From a virus, in the IMG/VR virus record IMGVR_UViG_3300014913_000034, positions 1 to 37,839 of that record: a stretch of DNA of 37,839 nucleotides; one strand, 5' to 3'. Positions 21,767 to 29,312 of the stretch are shown piece after piece. Within the stretch, counting starts at the first letter, position 1. Each line of letters begins with the position of its first letter. The position numbers and the translations under genes were made by a program. The notes under the pieces are model-generated. The model was not told the DNA's origin. It ran no database searches and worked only from the letters and a program-made list of their open reading frames with translations.

Positions 21767-21825
21767 CCTGGGTAACCGTGGCGACCCGTCCGGTTACCAT
21801 TAGCTGACGAGCCGGCCCCAGGGTC
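21767..21825 (+). ncRNA. Unassigned structured RNA candidate between capsid gene and copy 4 hairpin
   Basis: This GC-rich 59-base stretch has P2 GGTAACCG (21771-21778) with CGGTTACC (21791-21798), an 8-bp perfect stem. An outer P1 pairs CCTGG (21767-21771) with CCAGG (21818-21822). The P2 loop contains GACCC (21783-21787), exactly complementary to GGGTC at 21821-21825, so P2-loop/3' pseudoknot pairing competes with or follows P1. A CTGACGAG string resembles the hammerhead core, but GAAA and the right stems are absent. No known riboswitch or ribozyme class fits. Confidence 0.4.
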
Positions 21826-21829
21826 TGTC

Positions 21830-21849
21830 TATAAACTAACCTTCTTATA
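21830..21849 (+). repeat. Recurrent TAACCT-loop hairpin, copy 4
   Basis: TATAA (21830-21834) pairs with TTATA (21845-21849) around ACTAACCTTC. The outermost pair is T-A where copies 1 and 3 have A-T, a compensatory change. It lies directly after the structured element and about 85 bases before the 21935 gene. AAAGACCAT further down resembles the GACCAT after copies 1 and 2. Confidence 0.55.
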
Positions 21850-21934
21850 TATAGAGGAGGGTTAACTACCTTAAATGGAAAAGGAAAAGACCATTTTATC
21901 ATAGTCCATCAGACAAGGAAAAGGAGGAATACTA

Positions 21935-22417
21935 ATGAATGGATATGTTAGAAATAAAGGTATTACATGGACACACGCCATGAAGAGGGCCATTAGGCCC
22001 GGACAAAAAATTCCTCTAGACGAGCTGTATCAAGAATACGGCGTTAAGCATGACTTGGCAGAAGGGGAGGAATTCATAAACTGGCTTAGAACTGTTAAAC
22101 TTAGGAATACCGATCTCTGGGAAATCGTATTTCACGGAACGGAAGAAATAAAAGAAGAGGAACCGGAAGAAGTTCCACAGGAAGAAGCACCACAAGGTAC
22201 CGAAATGGAGACAGACGAAGTAGAGGCCCCCATTAAAGAAATGACGGTAAGGGACGTAGTCCGGCTGTCGGTAAGGAGGGGAAGAGAGGTCTTACCAAAG
22301 GTAATGGATTTGAATTTATTGAAGTATGCACTTCAAGAAGCAAATCAGCTTACAGGTAAGGACACTCTTTGTAGAATGCTAAGAAAGCGTATTATGGAAT
22401 TGGAGATTTCTAGGTAG
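21935..22417 (+). CDS. Putative head-tail connector or accessory head protein
   Basis: The 160-residue protein starts NGYVRNKGITWTHAMKRAI and is helical, with a Glu/Pro-rich acidic linker (residues about 72-100) and a basic helical C-terminal domain (VRDVVRLSVRRGREVLPKVM and after). There is no catalytic motif or signal peptide. The position directly after the major capsid gene suggests a connector or a head-completion protein. The long, structured leader (21659-21934, 276 bases with terminator hairpin, GC-rich element and TAACCT hairpin) sets it apart from the capsid gene. AAGGAGG supports ATG 21935. Function not recognised. Confidence 0.5.
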   Translation: MNGYVRNKGITWTHAMKRAIRPGQKIPLDELYQEYGVKHDLAEGEEFINWLRTVKLRNTDLWEIVFHGTEEIKEEEPEEVPQEEAPQGTEMETDEVEAPIKEMTVRDVVRLSVRRGREVLPKVMDLNLLKYALQEANQLTGKDTLCRMLRKRIMELEISR

Positions 22418-22458
22418 TCTAAAAACCTTTAGCAAAATAACAAGGGGGTAAATCAATC

Positions 22459-23733
22459 ATGGCTAGAAGTTTACTAAGACAATTAGAACAAATTAGACGT
22501 TCTGCTACCTACGACGACGCTGTATCAAATATCAATACTTCAGCAGTCGCCGAACCAACAGTATCCGGATCTCTTGAAGACGATATGAACGTTGTTCGTT
22601 CATTGATGAAGCAAGTCAAGGGTACAACAAATTGGTATGATGATTTAGGTACATATTGGGATCCTACCGCTACCGATTCTGGTAATGGTACAACCAAGCA
22701 GATGGACCTAAATAACATCATGGGTAAAACTACTGATTCACAGACAGTATTGATCGCTGTAAGAGAGGACAACTCTGGATCTTTCCACGCTGTCGCTTCT
22801 GGTACATCCGACATCGCTAACGTGGCTATTACGACTCGGTATGCTACTAACACAGACAGAACTGGTCTTCCAATTTACAACGATGGAACGGTAGGCTCCA
22901 CAGACATGCGTGTTTGTCGTGTTGACGTTATTGACGCCAATACAGACGCAGAGTTTGAAGACGGCTCAGGAAATACTGTATTCGCATTGTTAACTGCAGG
23001 TGGAACAGGATCTGGAACAGACGTAAACTTTGACTTTTACGTAAATGATTCTTCACCAACACCTTATACGTTTGACGGAAGCGAAGGTGTGTCTAGTGTA
23101 TACTTTATCTACCCACAGAGAAAGGTCATGGCAGACGTCGCAGAATATGAATGGATGCGTACAGACTTTGTCTCTTCTTGGGAAGGTGACGTAGAGCTCG
23201 TAGAAGACATCTCAAACTTGTGGTCATTCACAGGTGCAGGCGATAATTTAACCTCACCTACTTGGACAAATACCACTGGAAATTACCCACTAAGTGGCAA
23301 CCCAAGTGATCTTGAGGCCGCTATTAACGCACTGAACGATGCTATTGACGACATGACATTTACAGAGGACAACTACATCGCTGACGGCGACACAGTAGCT
23401 GACGCTCTGGATAAATTAGACCAGGCATTGAAAGATGTCGAAGAAAGCGTAACAGCTGGCGTAGCAGATAAGTACGTAGAATCTATTTCCTCAGGTTTCA
23501 GTGCTGGCACACTACACTCACTTCCATACAGCATTACCTACACACCAGATGCAACAGCTGGTACCGAAGGTTCTAACATGGATGTGTTCGTAGATGGTCA
23601 GTTATTGGCGGCAAGCACAGGCTCAGCCGGTGCCAATGCCGATAGAGACTATGCGGAGACTACGGCTTCCGGTATTACATTCCACTTTGACATACAAGTG
23701 GGCAGAAACATCACCTATATGGTAAGACAGTAA
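22459..23733 (+). CDS. Virion structural protein, paralogue of the 23858 product
   Basis: The 424-residue protein starts MARSLLRQLEQIRRSATYDDAVSN. It contains KGTTNWYDDLGTYWDPTATD, a conserved YPQRKVMADVAEYEWMRTDFVS region and a C-terminal MDVFVDGQLLAAST ... DRDYAETTASGITFHFDI ending in a beta strand YMVRQ. Nearly all of it aligns with residues about 366-795 of the 23858 product, so the two arose by duplication. From memory the family occurs widely in tailed metagenomic phages as a probable fibre or neck protein. No enzymatic motif was seen. Its start follows AAGGGGG, the same leader form as the paralogue (AGGGGGTAAAT). Confidence 0.7.
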   Translation: MARSLLRQLEQIRRSATYDDAVSNINTSAVAEPTVSGSLEDDMNVVRSLMKQVKGTTNWYDDLGTYWDPTATDSGNGTTKQMDLNNIMGKTTDSQTVLIAVREDNSGSFHAVASGTSDIANVAITTRYATNTDRTGLPIYNDGTVGSTDMRVCRVDVIDANTDAEFEDGSGNTVFALLTAGGTGSGTDVNFDFYVNDSSPTPYTFDGSEGVSSVYFIYPQRKVMADVAEYEWMRTDFVSSWEGDVELVEDISNLWSFTGAGDNLTSPTWTNTTGNYPLSGNPSDLEAAINALNDAIDDMTFTEDNYIADGDTVADALDKLDQALKDVEESVTAGVADKYVESISSGFSAGTLHSLPYSITYTPDATAGTEGSNMDVFVDGQLLAASTGSAGANADRDYAETTASGITFHFDIQVGRNITYMVRQ

Positions 23734-23766
23734 AATATAGGTATATTTCTAATTGTCAGGCCATAA

Positions 23767-23786
23767 GGGGTCAGCTTGCTGGCCCC
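23767..23786 (+). terminator. GC-rich hairpin between the paralogous structural genes
   Basis: GGGGTCAG (23767-23774), loop CTTG, CTGGCCCC (23779-23786) forms an 8-bp stem with one G-U. It is strong but lacks a uridine tract. It follows the 22459 gene by about 33 bases and may end or stabilise its message. The rest of the 124-bp gap shows nothing else recognisable except the RBS of the next gene. Confidence 0.5.
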
Positions 23787-23857
23787 CTGATATAAAAAGC
23801 CGGCAATCCACTTGTACATTAATATTTCCACCAAAACAACATAGGGGGTAAATAAAT

Positions 23858-26245
23858 ATGGGTGTCAATTATACTAACATAACGTATGATACCGGTTATC
23901 CGACAGCCCCAGCCGTTCAAGTAAACGACTCTGATATAGATATCGTTGTTGATGGTCTCGACGTTAATGTTTCTTTACTCGGACCTGATGCTTGGACGCC
24001 TACGCATTATAAGTTGTGGAATATTAATGGAGTCACTACTTCGGGAGCTGCATCGTGGGAAACCTATGCAACTAGAGTATCTGGAACACTGATTAATCAA
24101 TCCGGAAAACAGTACATTTATGCACAGTTTAAGGATGCTTCCAATGAAACAGGTGCAGTTACATCAAGTGGTGTAACATTCTCATGGTCAGAACCTACCG
24201 TACATTCTAGCGCTAGCTGGGGAACCGACTGGGCTAGTGAAAACTACGGAAGTGCCAGTAGTGCTACGTTAAGCAACGCAACTTATAACACAGACATTGT
24301 ATTAAGTAAGAGTAATATACCTGGTCTAGAGTTTGGCGGTAAAGACTTTTCCGATGTTCAATTCGGATCTAATTTTATAAGAGGCTCATCTTCTGGTTAT
24401 TTGGCCGGCCTATTAGCAGGCGGCGGCTCTTTGAGCGTAACAAAGGTGATGCCAACCGATAGTGGTCCTTTGGTTTGGTGTGATAAGGATGAAGATGGTA
24501 CTAAGGTAACAATCACGAAGTATGGTGGTGGAGAAAAGACTGGTCTTGCTGGTGACTACCAGGGCCGTTTGGCTAATTTTAGTTGGACTCCTGGAACCAA
24601 GACATTAACCTTCGACATCACCGAGTTCTCTCAGTACGGTTTCACAGTCGTAGATTCTGTTGAGTTTACTACGGACTCCACATCTGGTGGATACAACGGT
24701 AACTCAATTACGCTGAAAGTTCTTGTAAAAGATGAAGTAGGCGAAGAAGTCGAGAATGCTCCAGTGACTATCACCAAGATCAGTGGAGACACTATTGGAA
24801 ACTTCTCATCTAATCCAGTGAACACTGATGCCAACGGCATCGCGACGTTCACACTGAACTTGACTGCAGTAGGAACATGTGAATTCCAAGCTTCTTGCGA
24901 CGGTGTAACTGACAGCAAGACACATTGGTCTATAGATTATAACACCGATAATAGTAGAAGCCTGTTGCGTCAGTACGAACAGATCCGCTGGTCTGAGACA
25001 TACGACGACGCCATATCTAATCCTAATTCTGCATCTGTTGCAGAACCTACAGTGACGTCTGGTTCAGAGATGAGACTTGAACACGACATGAATGTGTTCC
25101 GCACATTGGTGAAGCAGTTCAAGGGTACTACAAATTGGTACGACGATCTGGGAACGTATTGGGATCCAACAGCTACGGATTCTGGAAACGGTACAACCAA
25201 GCAGATGAGTTTGAACAACATCATGGGTAAAACCACAGACTCTCAGACAGTTCTGTTGGCCGTGAGTGATGATAACTCTGGTTCTGGTTTTACGACCGCT
25301 TCTGGTTCAGCTGGTATATTGGCTTCCATTACAACTAGATATGCAACACACGACAACCGTGTTGGTTTACCAATATACTCCAGCACAGGTGGAGACTATC
25401 CAGATGAGGGTGGAAGTGACGACGTATGTGTCGTAGATCTTATCGATAGAGACACCGGCGGAGAATTTGTAGATGGTTCTGGAAACATCATCTTCGGCAG
25501 ACTGCATGATGCAGCCGACCACGGCGGAACAGGCTCATTGACTGATGTCTATGTCAAATTCTACACCAACGCCGGCGCGTATACCTTTGAAGCAACAGAT
25601 CCTACAGACATAGCTATTGTTTATCCTCACCGAAAGGTAATGGATAATGTCTATGAATGGGAATGGTCTAGAACTGACTTTGTAAGTTCATTCGAAGGCG
25701 ACGATGAGTTGATAGAAGACATCTCAAACTTGTGGTCATTCACAGGTGCAGGTAATGATGTAACTTCCCCAACCTGGACAAACACGTCCAACAACTATCC
25801 GTTGAGCGGAAACCCATCAGATCTTGAAGCTGCCATCGACGATCTCAATGATGTTATAGACGATCAAACATTTACAGAAGACAACTACATAACTGATGGC
25901 GACTCCGTAGCAACATCTTTGGACAACTTGGATATGGCACTACAGGATGTTGCTGATAGTGTTGCAGCAGGCTTGGAAGATATATATGTAGAAGAGTTAT
26001 CGGCTGATGTAACTGCCGGAACACTTCATTCATTACCAACTGGAATCACATACACACCTGATTCCACATCTGGAGAAGAAGGAAGCAACATGGACGTCTT
26101 CTTAGATGGTCAGTTATTAGCCGCTAGCACAGGCGCCAATGGCGTCAATGAAGATAGAGATTATGCCGAAACCACTGCGTCCGGAATCACATTCCACATG
26201 AATGTATACCAATACTCAAACGTCACCTACAGGGTGAGACAATAG
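23858..26245 (+). CDS. Large virion protein with Big_1 Ig-like domain and duplicated structural domain
   Basis: The 795-residue protein has three parts. Residues 1-260 are a beta-rich N-terminal region, with an SSASWGTDWASENYG segment, a possible adhesin domain. Residues about 265-365 match a bacterial Ig-like Big_1 domain (ITLKVLVKDEVGEEVENAPV, VNTDANGIATFTLNL). Residues 366-795 repeat the 424-aa product of the gene upstream, with SLLRQYEQIRWSETYDDA and the same YAETTASGITFH end. This looks like a domain fusion after gene duplication, adding a surface adhesin to a structural core. It probably forms appendages on neck, head or tail. AGGGGGTAAAT supports ATG 23858. Confidence 0.7.
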   Translation: MGVNYTNITYDTGYPTAPAVQVNDSDIDIVVDGLDVNVSLLGPDAWTPTHYKLWNINGVTTSGAASWETYATRVSGTLINQSGKQYIYAQFKDASNETGAVTSSGVTFSWSEPTVHSSASWGTDWASENYGSASSATLSNATYNTDIVLSKSNIPGLEFGGKDFSDVQFGSNFIRGSSSGYLAGLLAGGGSLSVTKVMPTDSGPLVWCDKDEDGTKVTITKYGGGEKTGLAGDYQGRLANFSWTPGTKTLTFDITEFSQYGFTVVDSVEFTTDSTSGGYNGNSITLKVLVKDEVGEEVENAPVTITKISGDTIGNFSSNPVNTDANGIATFTLNLTAVGTCEFQASCDGVTDSKTHWSIDYNTDNSRSLLRQYEQIRWSETYDDAISNPNSASVAEPTVTSGSEMRLEHDMNVFRTLVKQFKGTTNWYDDLGTYWDPTATDSGNGTTKQMSLNNIMGKTTDSQTVLLAVSDDNSGSGFTTASGSAGILASITTRYATHDNRVGLPIYSSTGGDYPDEGGSDDVCVVDLIDRDTGGEFVDGSGNIIFGRLHDAADHGGTGSLTDVYVKFYTNAGAYTFEATDPTDIAIVYPHRKVMDNVYEWEWSRTDFVSSFEGDDELIEDISNLWSFTGAGNDVTSPTWTNTSNNYPLSGNPSDLEAAIDDLNDVIDDQTFTEDNYITDGDSVATSLDNLDMALQDVADSVAAGLEDIYVEELSADVTAGTLHSLPTGITYTPDSTSGEEGSNMDVFLDGQLLAASTGANGVNEDRDYAETTASGITFHMNVYQYSNVTYRVRQ
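24953..26245 (+). repeat. Duplicated 420-residue coding module (paralogue of 22459-23733)
   Basis: From codon 366 of the 23858 gene, starting at SRSLLRQYEQIRWS, the encoded sequence repeats the full product of the 22459 gene. The KGTTNWYDDLGTYWDPTATD stretch is identical and IMGKTTDSQTVL is conserved. The nucleotide sequences differ widely at synonymous sites, so the duplication is not recent. Confidence 0.8.
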
Positions 26246-26258
26246 GAGGTAATATAAT

Positions 26259-26666
26259 ATGTCATATACACCACCTGACGGAGACGCTGTAAATTTTAGT
26301 TTTGAAGGCGGATACTCCGCTCCTAACGGCGATGAAGTACATTTCCTTTTTGGAATTGTAGCCGTTATAACCGTTAACTCCATATCTAGATCTACCATCG
26401 GTAATACAGCAGGTTTTGATAAGTCAGTTATAAATTGGCAAAGCTCTGCTGCTGGAGAATATTCTTTGGAGATGGGCGGAACTGGTGTTGGCACCGGTGA
26501 TGTTGTGGCTTCTGGAATTATTGGAGCCAACGCGGCCATCAATACAGAGATTACTGATGATGACATTACTGGAGCAGACGGATATTCAGGAGAGCAAGAG
26601 TACCGTTTTAACATTTATGTGCAGAGTTCGGACGGAATTTGGACACCATACGGCTATAGCGGCTAA
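26259..26666 (+). CDS. Small structural protein with YTPPDGDxVxFxF repeats
   Basis: The 135-residue protein begins with two tandem beta units: YTPPDGDAVNFSF and YSAPNGDEVHFLF. The same type of motif occurs in the fibre protein at 36667 (SYTPASGTLNISF, HSSPDADDVDFIF). The remainder is a beta sandwich-like Gly/Ser-rich region and no catalytic residue is visible. Such repeats are typical of extended fibre or spike stalks. AGGAGG just before the start supports ATG 26259. A GC-rich hairpin follows at 26685, closing this unit. Confidence 0.65.
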   Translation: MSYTPPDGDAVNFSFEGGYSAPNGDEVHFLFGIVAVITVNSISRSTIGNTAGFDKSVINWQSSAAGEYSLEMGGTGVGTGDVVASGIIGANAAINTEITDDDITGADGYSGEQEYRFNIYVQSSDGIWTPYGYSG

Positions 26667-26684
26667 GTTTAAATTTGATATACA

Positions 26685-26710
26685 GCGAGGAGCTCTTTTG
26701 GGCTCCTCGC
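26685..26710 (+). terminator. Strong hairpin terminator-like structure
   Basis: GCGAGGAGC (26685-26693), loop TCTTTTGG, GCTCCTCGC (26702-26710) is a perfect 9-bp stem. It comes 19 bases after a stop codon and before the next ribosome binding site. No uridine tract follows, so it may be a pause or stability hairpin. Confidence 0.65.
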
Positions 26711-26742
26711 ATTACCATCAACAGGACAAGGAGGATTTAAAG

Positions 26743-27306
26743 ATGTTAGAGGACAGAGCAGTCAGGAATAAAATAAGACATGTTGTTATAAAAGCAGAGA
26801 AAGACGAGATTATTACCAAAGAGGAAGTTGCTTTTATCATAGCTCTTATTGAAAAGGGCAGGAAAGAGATAGAGCACAAAGCGTCCAGACTTAACATGCT
26901 GAAGGGTGAAATTGCTCAGTTAAAAGAAAATAATGTTCTTGTCGCAGAGACTAGAAAGGACGGCTCTCTTGTTGGTAGCGATAGAATAGCGGCTTTATTC
27001 TCCAACAAATTTACAGATGAACTTGATAAAAAGAAAGTTCATATGGACATGTTGCGTGGGGAACTTGCACAATTAAGGTCAAACGAGGCAGCGATTGTGG
27101 GTTTGGTAGAGAACCTTATTAAAGCAAAAGAAAGGGATATAGCTAGACAAGAGACTGCAGCTAAACTACGTGAAGCTAGAGCAGCACAAGCAGAGAAAAC
27201 AAAGAAAATAAAGAAAGCTCTTACAAAAGAACAAGCAGATAAAGCAGAAGAAACAAAGAAGGATGTTACAGATAAATCTGGCATCCATGAACCAAAAGAC
27301 AACTAA
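26743..27306 (+). CDS. Coiled-coil hypothetical protein, 187 aa
   Basis: I start at ATG 26743, behind AAGGAGG, not at the upstream frame that lies across the 26259 gene. The 187-residue protein is almost entirely helical with three coiled-coil stretches (AFIIALIEKGRKEIEHKASR, LNMLKGEIAQLKEN, HMDMLRGELAQLRSN). The two QLK/QLR units suggest an internal repeat. It ends in a Lys/Ala-rich basic tail. There is no signal peptide. It precedes the fibre cassette, where fibre assembly chaperones or tail-spike adaptor proteins often lie. Function unknown. Confidence 0.65.
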   Translation: MLEDRAVRNKIRHVVIKAEKDEIITKEEVAFIIALIEKGRKEIEHKASRLNMLKGEIAQLKENNVLVAETRKDGSLVGSDRIAALFSNKFTDELDKKKVHMDMLRGELAQLRSNEAAIVGLVENLIKAKERDIARQETAAKLREARAAQAEKTKKIKKALTKEQADKAEETKKDVTDKSGIHEPKDN

Positions 27307-27394
27307 TCATAAACTTTACACAACATAGTGTCAACATACTAACGACACACTTGATTATTTTGTCTTCTAAAATTTGAATAAGGATAGAGACGCT

Positions 27395-27541
27395 ATGGTA
27401 GATAACATCCATGAGTGGGAAAATATCTATACGTATACCCATTTTTTATGGACCGGTATAAAACCGGATAACAGAACTCAATCCTTGCGTGAATACAATA
27501 GCCCACCATCAGAGTATCCTGTTGGTGGGTTTATTTTTTAG
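27395..27541 (+). CDS. Possible small protein, 48 aa
   Basis: In the 258-base gap between 27306 and 27565 an ATG at 27395 follows AAGGA (27380-27384) by 10 bases and opens a 48-codon frame ending at 27541. The product starts MVDNIHEWENIYTYTHFLW and ends in a Gly-Phe strand; it has no recognised family. Its 3' end overlaps the terminator hairpin at 27502. Expression is uncertain. A chance frame is possible. Confidence 0.35.
   Translation: MVDNIHEWENIYTYTHFLWTGIKPDNRTQSLREYNSPPSEYPVGGFIF
27502..27539 (+). terminator. Intrinsic (Rho-independent) terminator
   Basis: CCCACCA (27502-27508) and TGGTGGG (27523-27529) form a 7-bp GC-rich stem with a 14-base loop, followed by TTTATTTTTT (27530-27539). 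This is the clearest classical terminator in the window. It separates the structural block from the fibre cassette that begins at 27565, so that cassette should have its own promoter or be expressed by read-through. Confidence 0.8.
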
Positions 27542-27564
27542 GAGAATAAGGGACTTACCGGTCT

Positions 27565-28239
27565 ATGATTATATTACGCAAGCCAAAAACAACTGCAGGG
27601 GTTATCATACTTGGCGAGACACCGTCTGGTATTATCAACGGTTCTAACCAGACGTATACAACTGCGTATAATTATAGGCCAGGCAGAATTCAGGTATATT
27701 ACAACGGTCAAGCACTTCATAGCCCAGACGATTTCGCCGAGACAGGATATAATGAGTTTACTCTGACTCATATGCTTACAGATAATACTGATGAGCTCCG
27801 GGTTACATACGAAGTTGATGGTTGTGTGGGTCCTGCACCATCCAACTGTCTCACTGAAGAAGATCACGAAGACATACCACATTATTTTTTAGATTTAGAA
27901 GACACGCCTCCCACTTACAGTGGGTCAGAAAGCCAAGTAGTTACGGTAAATTCTACAGGCACAGGGCTGGTTTTTACAGTAGCCAGCGGAATTTTAAACG
28001 AGCAGTATGGTATAGAGCCTATACCAAATGGAGCAGACTCAGTGAATGTGATCTTTCCCAGAACGTTCAATGACTCAGATTATACGTTGTCCACAGACAT
28101 TGAGAACTTAGTCGATTCTAAGCCATCGGTTTTTGCTTCTATAATATCTGCCAAGTCGAATTCTGGATTTACAGTAGTATTCTCCGGAGATATCGATACA
28201 TCGAATTATAAATTAAATTGGCTTGCCAAGAAGAATTAA
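27565..28239 (+). CDS. Fibre protein with FLDLxDTP module and shared C-terminal domain
   Basis: The 224-residue protein has an N-terminal beta domain (about 1-100, with GSNQTYTTAYNYRPGRIQVY typical of fibre attachment), then FLDLEDTPPTYSGSESQVVTVNSTGTGLVF, quoted here only as a module (residues about 107-136). A C-terminal domain follows (PRTFNDSDYTLSTDIENLVD to GFTVVFSGDIDTSNYKLNW) that closely matches the C-terminus of the 28263 product. It is probably a short tail fibre or spike component. The gene follows the strongest terminator of the window and opens the fibre cassette. AAGGGA at 27548-27553 is a moderate ribosome binding site. Confidence 0.68.
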   Translation: MIILRKPKTTAGVIILGETPSGIINGSNQTYTTAYNYRPGRIQVYYNGQALHSPDDFAETGYNEFTLTHMLTDNTDELRVTYEVDGCVGPAPSNCLTEEDHEDIPHYFLDLEDTPPTYSGSESQVVTVNSTGTGLVFTVASGILNEQYGIEPIPNGADSVNVIFPRTFNDSDYTLSTDIENLVDSKPSVFASIISAKSNSGFTVVFSGDIDTSNYKLNWLAKKN

Positions 28240-28262
28240 AATAAAACAAGGAGGACATCTAG

Positions 28263-29285
28263 ATGGCTAAATTTCAGGATAAACACCTAAAACTGAGATA
28301 CAATCAAAGAGCCTATTTTGGTGACAATGATGATTGTAGTATCTGGCACGACGGTGCCGGGATGCGTATATCTTGTACCATTAGCGGTGTTGATCCTCAG
28401 GAAGATTACCACCTTACTACTAAGCAATATGTAGATGGTCAGACATTTCTTGATTTACCTGATACACCCGCTACGTATTCTGGTTCCGCCGATTATCTTG
28501 TTACTGTTAAGCAGGGAGAAGATGGTGTGGAATTCACACCGTTGGGCAACATTCCTGGTGTTGTAACAATAACAGGAACACAGACAATCACTGGTGATAA
28601 GACTTTTGACAACACGCTAACCACTTTTTTAGGTGATGTGTTCTTTGATGGAATCACTATTACCATGAGTGGTACTACGTTAAATACAGAATCAAATCCA
28701 GTATTTAACTTTGATTCTACGTCAGAAATAAATTTTGGTGGAGATGTAAACTACCTGGACGGATCGACAACCGTTCATGAGAGTGGTTCTACCGAGATTT
28801 ATGAAGGTGGCTCTGTTGTAACATTTAGCGGAACTACAACCTTCAATTCAAGTACAACATTTAATGGCCCAACCTCTGGAATCTGTCATTCTGACTTAGA
28901 TTGTTTGGACAACGACGATCATACAATCTATGTGCCAGTTGATGGAAGTAGGGGTTTTACGGCTACTGTAAGTGGTATAACTCCAACGCAGGACAATGAT
29001 CTTGCTACTAAGTGGTATGTTGACCAGGTAACTGGAATGCACAAAGAGACTGGAAGAGAAGCCTTGGCTTTAAATGATTCATCCAAAGCTGTAACTTTTA
29101 GCACTGCTTTTGGCGATACCAACTACAGTGTCAGCACCATGTTGAATAACACTACGGACGCAAGTCCATCGATTTATCCTATGATTATTACCAACAGGAC
29201 ATCGACAGGATTCACTGTGTTGTTTTCAGGTGACATTGACTCAAATAATTATGAATTGGAGTGGATTGCAGTAGACGATGATTAA
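28263..29285 (+). CDS. Tail fibre protein with repeated beta strands
   Basis: The 340-residue protein opens with KHLKLRYNQRAYFGDND and HDGAGMRISCTISG, a module shared with the 29313 product. Then FLDLPDTPATYSG is followed by a Thr/Ser/Gly-rich stretch with GTQTITGDKTFDN and repeated short beta-hairpin strings (GGSVVTFSGTTTFNSSTTFNG), typical of a trimeric shaft. A second dock-like repeat (TVSGITPTQDNDLATKWYVD) precedes a C-terminal domain (SSKAVTFSTAFGDTNYSVST to GFTVLFSGDIDSNNYELEW) shared with 27565, likely the tip. It has no catalytic site. Strong AAGGAGG precedes ATG 28263. Confidence 0.75.
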   Translation: MAKFQDKHLKLRYNQRAYFGDNDDCSIWHDGAGMRISCTISGVDPQEDYHLTTKQYVDGQTFLDLPDTPATYSGSADYLVTVKQGEDGVEFTPLGNIPGVVTITGTQTITGDKTFDNTLTTFLGDVFFDGITITMSGTTLNTESNPVFNFDSTSEINFGGDVNYLDGSTTVHESGSTEIYEGGSVVTFSGTTTFNSSTTFNGPTSGICHSDLDCLDNDDHTIYVPVDGSRGFTATVSGITPTQDNDLATKWYVDQVTGMHKETGREALALNDSSKAVTFSTAFGDTNYSVSTMLNNTTDASPSIYPMIITNRTSTGFTVLFSGDIDSNNYELEWIAVDDD

Positions 29286-29312
29286 AATTTTGTAATATAA
29301 GGAACTTTACGT

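Noticed and set aside
21801-21812. CTGACGAG as a hammerhead ribozyme core
   Set aside because: The string fits CUGANGAG, but the second core strand GAAA and a proper stem II are missing, and the stems around it do not have hammerhead order.
26485-26742. Extended start of the 26743 gene
   Set aside because: The upstream 86 codons lie across the 26259 gene and the strong hairpin at 26685, while AAGGAGG stands just before ATG 26743.
27307-27394. Promoter in front of the fibre cassette
   Set aside because: TTTACA with a TACTAA 16 bases later is too weak at -10 to support; no better pair was found.
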